Shown here piece by piece: positions 60,685-64,000 of a stretch of DNA of 64,000 nucleotides. How positions within the stretch are numbered: the first letter of the stretch is position 1; every line of letters begins with the position of its first letter. Where the stretch lies: the NCBI RefSeq assembly GCF_002858925.1, contig NZ_PJRS01000038.1:62001-126000 (forward strand), in the 5' to 3' direction. The position numbers and the translations under genes are program-made. This stretch comes from Caulobacter zeae (GTDB taxonomy: Bacteria; Pseudomonadota; Alphaproteobacteria; Caulobacterales; Caulobacteraceae). Under the pieces are notes generated by a model. It searched no databases. It was not told the DNA's origin and saw nothing but the letters and a program-made list of their open reading frames with translations.

Positions 60685-61463
60685 CCCAAACGCGTCCAAA
60701 GTTCGCCTGGAAGGGCGTGATCAAGCGCTTCGAGGGCCGCGCGGTCCTGGACGGCCTGAACCTGTCGGTCGCGCAGGGCAGGTCTCTGGTGATCATCGGC
60801 GGCTCAGGCCAGGGCAAGTCGGTGGCCATCAAGACCGCCCTTGGCCTGCTGCGCCCCGACGCCGGCCAGATCGAGCTGGACGGCCACAACCTCGTTGATC
60901 TTTCGCAAGGCCAGCGCCGCCAGCTGTTCTCACGGGTCGGCGTGCTGTTCCAGGGCGCGGCCCTGTTTGACAGCCTCACCGTCTGGGAAAACGTCGCCTT
61001 TCGGCTTATCAACGCCGACGGCGTGCCCCGCAAAGCGGCCAAGGACCGCGCGATCGAGGCCCTGGACCAGGTACGCCTCGGCTCGGACGTAGCCCACCGC
61101 TTCCCGTCCGAGCTGTCAGGCGGCATGCAGAAGCGGGCCGGCCTGGCCCGCGCCGTGGTCGGCCAACCCGAAATCCTGTTCTTCGACGAGCCGACAACAG
61201 GTCTTGATCCCATCACGGCCATGGCGATCAACCAGCTCATCAGCGATCAGGTGCGCCGCCTGGGCTCGACCGCCATCTCCATTACGCACGACCTGGTTTC
61301 AGCCCAGATGATCGGCGATGAGATCGCTATGCTGCACGAGGGGCGCATCCGGTGGCGTGGCTTGGCCAGGGATCTTGGCCAAGCCGAGGATCCAGTTGTT
61401 CGCCGCTACGCCGACGCCGCCCGCCTGGGCCCTGTCGACCTTCGTTCCCGGGAGATCGTTTGA
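60681..61463 (+). CDS. mlaF: MlaF-like ATPase of the lipid ABC transporter
   Basis: 260 residues; ATGA overlap with mlaE. Walker A GGSGQGKSVAIK (about residues 35-46), signature LSGGMQKRAGLARAVV, Walker B ILFFDEPTTGLDPITA and His switch SITHDL. The C-terminal region EGRIRWRGLARDLGQAEDPVV is longer than the bare NBD. Powers phospholipid transfer. Its stop overlaps the start of a sensor kinase gene (TGATG), which couples lipid transport to signalling at the level of expression. Confidence 0.93.
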   Translation: MTQTRPKFAWKGVIKRFEGRAVLDGLNLSVAQGRSLVIIGGSGQGKSVAIKTALGLLRPDAGQIELDGHNLVDLSQGQRRQLFSRVGVLFQGAALFDSLTVWENVAFRLINADGVPRKAAKDRAIEALDQVRLGSDVAHRFPSELSGGMQKRAGLARAVVGQPEILFFDEPTTGLDPITAMAINQLISDQVRRLGSTAISITHDLVSAQMIGDEIAMLHEGRIRWRGLARDLGQAEDPVVRRYADAARLGPVDLRSREIV

Positions 61464-62506
61464 TGCCGCGCGCCTTGCTTGGTCTGCCGCCCCGGCGCTG
61501 GGGCCGATCCCTGCTCTGGATGCTGTTTCCCTCAGTCGTTCTGGTGGTCGCCTGGGGCTTTGTCGTCGCCGAGCTCCTGGGACGAAACCAAGAGACGGTG
61601 ACGCTGCCGGTCATCGCGCGCCTCAATCCAATGCGCCTGGTGATCGAGGCCAGCGAGCGGCTGCCGATGATCCTGGTGTTCATCGCCCTGATGATGGTGG
61701 CCATCTACGCCACCCTGCACGTTGGCCTTCGCCCGCTGCGGCGATTGTCTCTGCTGGCGGCCGATATCGGTCCAGCCACCATCCACGCCCGTTTGCCCGT
61801 GGCGTCGGCTCCGCGCGAGGTCGCCCCGTTGGTCGAGGCGTTCAACGCCACGCTCGATCGCCTGGAGGCCGGCTGGCGAGCGCAGCGCGATTTTTCGGCG
61901 AACGCCGCGCACGAGCTGCGAACGCCCCTGGCCATCCTGCGCGCCCAGGTCGAGAGCTTGCTGGAGCCGGACGAGCGCCGCGCCGCCAGCGAGGAGTTCG
62001 AGCGGCTCGGGCGCCTGGTGGCCCAACTCCTGGCCTTGGCCGAGGCCGAAAGCGGCGCCCTGGCCCAGACGCATTCGTTCGATCTCGTCGCCTTGGCGCG
62101 CGATGTGACCAGCGACATGGCCAGCTTCGTGCTCTCCAGCGGTCGAACCGTGGGCTTCGACAACGTGATCGAGCGGCTGATGATCGAGGGTCAGCCCGAT
62201 CTCGTCGAAACCGCGTTGCGCAATCTGCTCGAAAACGCCGTGCGCCACACCCCGAGCGGCGTCGAGATCCTGGTGACCATCGACGCCGATGGCCTGGTCT
62301 GCGTCTCCGACGATGGGCCCGGCGTGCCGGCGGAGGCCAGGGCCCGACTGTTCGAGCGCTTCAGCCGTGGCGATCCCCAAGGGCCGGGCGCGGGGCTTGG
62401 CCTGTCGATCGTGCGTCAGATCATGGAGCGCCATGGCGGCAGGGTGCGTCTGGCCCCCTTGGCGCGCGGCGCCTGCTTTGAGCTCGACTTTCGCCGTTGG
62501 ACTTGA
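61463..62506 (+). CDS. Sensor histidine kinase coupled to the mla operon (QseC/PmrB-like)
   Basis: 347 residues from ATG 61463. Two transmembrane helices (about 15-40 and 69-92) frame a short periplasmic loop of about 30 residues, then a HAMP-like linker, HisKA with phospho-acceptor in AAHELRTPLAIL, and ATPase marks NLLENAVRHTP, DDGPGVPAEA and GAGLGLSIVRQI. The small sensor loop suggests detection of membrane-level signals rather than a large ligand. Translationally coupled to mlaF. Its stop is 3 bp from that of the convergent OmpR-type regulator, its likely partner. Confidence 0.9.
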   Translation: MPRALLGLPPRRWGRSLLWMLFPSVVLVVAWGFVVAELLGRNQETVTLPVIARLNPMRLVIEASERLPMILVFIALMMVAIYATLHVGLRPLRRLSLLAADIGPATIHARLPVASAPREVAPLVEAFNATLDRLEAGWRAQRDFSANAAHELRTPLAILRAQVESLLEPDERRAASEEFERLGRLVAQLLALAEAESGALAQTHSFDLVALARDVTSDMASFVLSSGRTVGFDNVIERLMIEGQPDLVETALRNLLENAVRHTPSGVEILVTIDADGLVCVSDDGPGVPAEARARLFERFSRGDPQGPGAGLGLSIVRQIMERHGGRVRLAPLARGACFELDFRRWT

Positions 62507-62509
62507 GGG

Positions 62510-63205
62510 TCAGTCCTCCACCGCCGCGCCGCCTTCCAACCGAACGAGCATGTAGCCCAGACCGCGCAGGGCTCGGATGGTCACATCCGCGCCGAGGTCG
62601 GCCATCTTGCGGCGCACCCGATGGACATGCATCTGGATGGAGTTGTCGGTGTAGTCCTGATCGAGGCTGTGCAGGCTCTCGCCCAGCTGGGACCTGCTGA
62701 CGACCCGCTCGGGATGACGCAGGCAGCGCTCGAGCACGATGCTTTCGCCCCGGGAGAGGGGCGAACGCGCCTCCCCCACGCTGATCTCGTTGCCGCTCTG
62801 GTCGTAGCGAAGCCGGCCATAGCGCATAACGCCCGCGGCGGTGAGCGCTGGCCTGCGCCCCAGCGCCCGCAGCCGCGCGACCAGCTCCTCGATCGCGAAG
62901 GGTTTGACGAGATAGTCATCAGCGCCTTGCTCGAGACCCTGGACCCGTTGGTCGACCGAGCCCAGGGCCGTCAGCATCAGAACCGGCGTGCGCAAGCCCG
63001 CCGCCCTGGCCTTCGCCAGGAGATCAAGGCCACTGTCCTGGCCTAGGATGATGTCGAGGATCACCGCCTCGTAAGCCACGCTACGCCAGGCGTGCCACCC
63101 ATCGTCGATGGTTTCGAAGAGGTCGATGGCAAAGCCGGCCTTGACCAGCGACCGCATGGTCGCCTGACCAAGCCGAACATTGTCCTCGATCAGCAGGGCG
63201 CGCAT
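62510..63205 (-). CDS. OmpR-family response regulator (QseB/PmrA-like)
   Basis: 231 residues. Receiver: acid pocket LLIEDN, phospho-acceptor Asp in AVILDIILGQ, Lys in YLVKPFA. Winged-helix output with LSRGESIVLERCLRHPERVVSRSQLGESLHS, DNSIQMHVHRVRRKM and IRALRGLGYML. Convergent with the kinase gene and 5 bp downstream of the MipA-type gene on the same strand, so it is probably transcribed with it and may autoregulate that pair. Kinase and regulator lie on opposite strands, unlike most such pairs. Confidence 0.92.
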   Translation of the reverse strand: MRALLIEDNVRLGQATMRSLVKAGFAIDLFETIDDGWHAWRSVAYEAVILDIILGQDSGLDLLAKARAAGLRTPVLMLTALGSVDQRVQGLEQGADDYLVKPFAIEELVARLRALGRRPALTAAGVMRYGRLRYDQSGNEISVGEARSPLSRGESIVLERCLRHPERVVSRSQLGESLHSLDQDYTDNSIQMHVHRVRRKMADLGADVTIRALRGLGYMLVRLEGGAAVED

Positions 63206-63210
63206 GCGAG

Positions 63211-64000
63211 TTAGAAGCTGTAGAAGAGAGCCAAGGCCAATTGGCCCTGATCGGCCGAGCCTTCGCGGGCGACTATGGGGCTGTCGGCGGCGCTGTCAAC
63301 GAGACGGCGATAGCTTGCATTGGCCAAGGCGCTCCAGCGATCGGTGATCCGATAGCGCAGGGTCGCGCCAGCTTCGACGTTTTCGATCCCCTTGTCGGCG
63401 GCATAGGGCGAAAGGCCGCTGGCCAGAGCGCCGGCCCCGGAGACGCCGAAGTAGGTCTGCATGTATTTGCGGTCGGCCCAGGTGGTCGAAAGGCTCGCCC
63501 CCGCGCTCCAGCGATCATTGAGCGGGCGGTCGTAGTCGAGGCCGAACTCGGCCAGGACGCCTTCGTGCACCTTGCCGGTGTCGGTGAGAACCTCGCCTCC
63601 GATCTTCAGCTCGCCCCCCGCCAGAGCCAAGCGCTTGCGCGCGAAGACGCCCGCATTGACGGCGTCGTCGATCTCGCCAAGCCGGCGCACCGCCAGGTTC
63701 TTGATGTCGCCGTCGCGGCCACGCTCGAAGGTCAGGATCGGCCCGGCTTCCAGCCAACCGCTCGGCAGGAGGTTGGCCCGGAGCGCGCGGCCCTCGAGGC
63801 TGACATAGACGTCGCCGCGACCGTAGCGAAACCCAACGAAGGGCAAGGGCGCGACTTCGTAATCCTTGGCCCCCTTGTACTCGGGCCGATAGACGCCGAC
63901 CGCGCCGAGCGCCAGATGCAGGCCGTCGCGGTCCTGGTCTTGGGCGTAGGCGACGCCGTGGCCGACGACGAGGCTTGCGAAACAGGCGACGAGGGGGAGG
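63211..64000 (-). CDS. MipA/OmpV-family outer-membrane protein (partial, cut at window end)
   Basis: About 262 residues visible; the start codon is a few bases or more beyond 64000. The frame reads through the window edge as LPLVACFASLVVGHG, a signal peptide ending near AYAQ, then LHLALGAVGVYRPEYKGAKDYEVAPLPFVGFRYG, the family's YxG-x-K/D pattern, and ends ALALFYSF with terminal Phe. MipA-type barrels are involved in outer-membrane and murein organisation and are often controlled by PmrAB/QseBC-like systems. Upstream of and contiguous with the OmpR-type regulator gene. Confidence 0.88.
   Translation of the reverse strand, partial: LPLVACFASLVVGHGVAYAQDQDRDGLHLALGAVGVYRPEYKGAKDYEVAPLPFVGFRYGRGDVYVSLEGRALRANLLPSGWLEAGPILTFERGRDGDIKNLAVRRLGEIDDAVNAGVFARKRLALAGGELKIGGEVLTDTGKVHEGVLAEFGLDYDRPLNDRWSAGASLSTTWADRKYMQTYFGVSGAGALASGLSPYAADKGIENVEAGATLRYRITDRWSALANASYRRLVDSAADSPIVAREGSADQGQLALALFYSF

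Overview
The window is high-GC DNA with dense, often translationally coupled genes (ATGA and TGATG overlaps are common). It carries a large TonB-dependent receptor, a FixL/FixJ-like two-component pair, FadR, AraC and LysR regulators, a two-partner-secreted adhesin and an alphaproteobacterial-style Mla operon. This fits a free-living, oligotrophic alphaproteobacterium, most likely of the Caulobacteraceae (Caulobacter-like). That assignment is inference from gene style, not from a marker gene. No rRNA, tRNA, CRISPR array, prophage or intact insertion sequence was recognised.

Layout. (1) 0-13.4 kb: small-molecule hydrolases (a PPOX-family flavoprotein, two paralogous Asp-nucleophile alpha/beta hydrolases, an isochorismatase-like hydrolase, an exported Ser hydrolase), a winged-helix regulator, a five-PAS histidine kinase with a FixJ-type response regulator, an operon of XapX, YtcJ-like amidohydrolase and exported proline-iminopeptidase-like hydrolase, and a divergent AraC regulator. 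The same 10-bp-phased GTAAA repeat lies in two divergent intergenic regions here and suggests a small regulon. (2) 13.4-22.9 kb: an alginate (uronate) utilisation locus with a FadR-type regulator, TonB-dependent receptor, CE12-type acetylesterase, SDR (candidate DEH reductase), hexuronate-type MFS carrier and PL17 oligoalginate lyase. Shared ACCAATT/AGACCA motifs precede its transcription units. (3) 23.1-32.4 kb: a two-partner secretion system with a 2,493-residue TpsA adhesin (TPS domain, nine GLUG-like units, about sixteen YDG/MBG-like repeats) and its TpsB transporter. (4) 32.4-34.2 kb: a gene-poor stretch with a probable gene remnant and a ten-G run. (5) 34.2-37.5 kb: a possible aromatic-ring catabolic trio (FAD monooxygenase, two-domain VOC dioxygenase, alpha/beta hydrolase), of which the last two each carry one single-base frameshift.

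(6) 37.8-45.6 kb: AlkB-like dioxygenase, FMN reductase, YceI, tautomerase, SDR with divergent LysR, then LysR divergent to an aryl-alcohol/aldehyde dehydrogenase pair. (7) 45.6-50.8 kb: a tripartite EmrAB/TolC-type efflux operon followed by a LysR gene. (8) 50.8-55.5 kb: an operon DoxX, DODA dioxygenase, carboxylesterase, quinone oxidoreductase that resembles the MhqR quinone-detoxification set of Bacillus, then a secreted NTF2-like protein and a LysR regulator; one conserved 35-bp element precedes both minus-strand units. (9) 55.5-57.5 kb: two exported proteins. (10) 57.8-64 kb: an mlaA-C-D-E-F operon translationally coupled to a sensor kinase gene, a convergent OmpR-type regulator and a MipA-family outer-membrane protein cut by the window edge.

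Taken together the window is an accessory, niche-adaptation region: polysaccharide scavenging, aromatic and quinone turnover, efflux, adhesion and outer-membrane maintenance, each module beside its own regulator.
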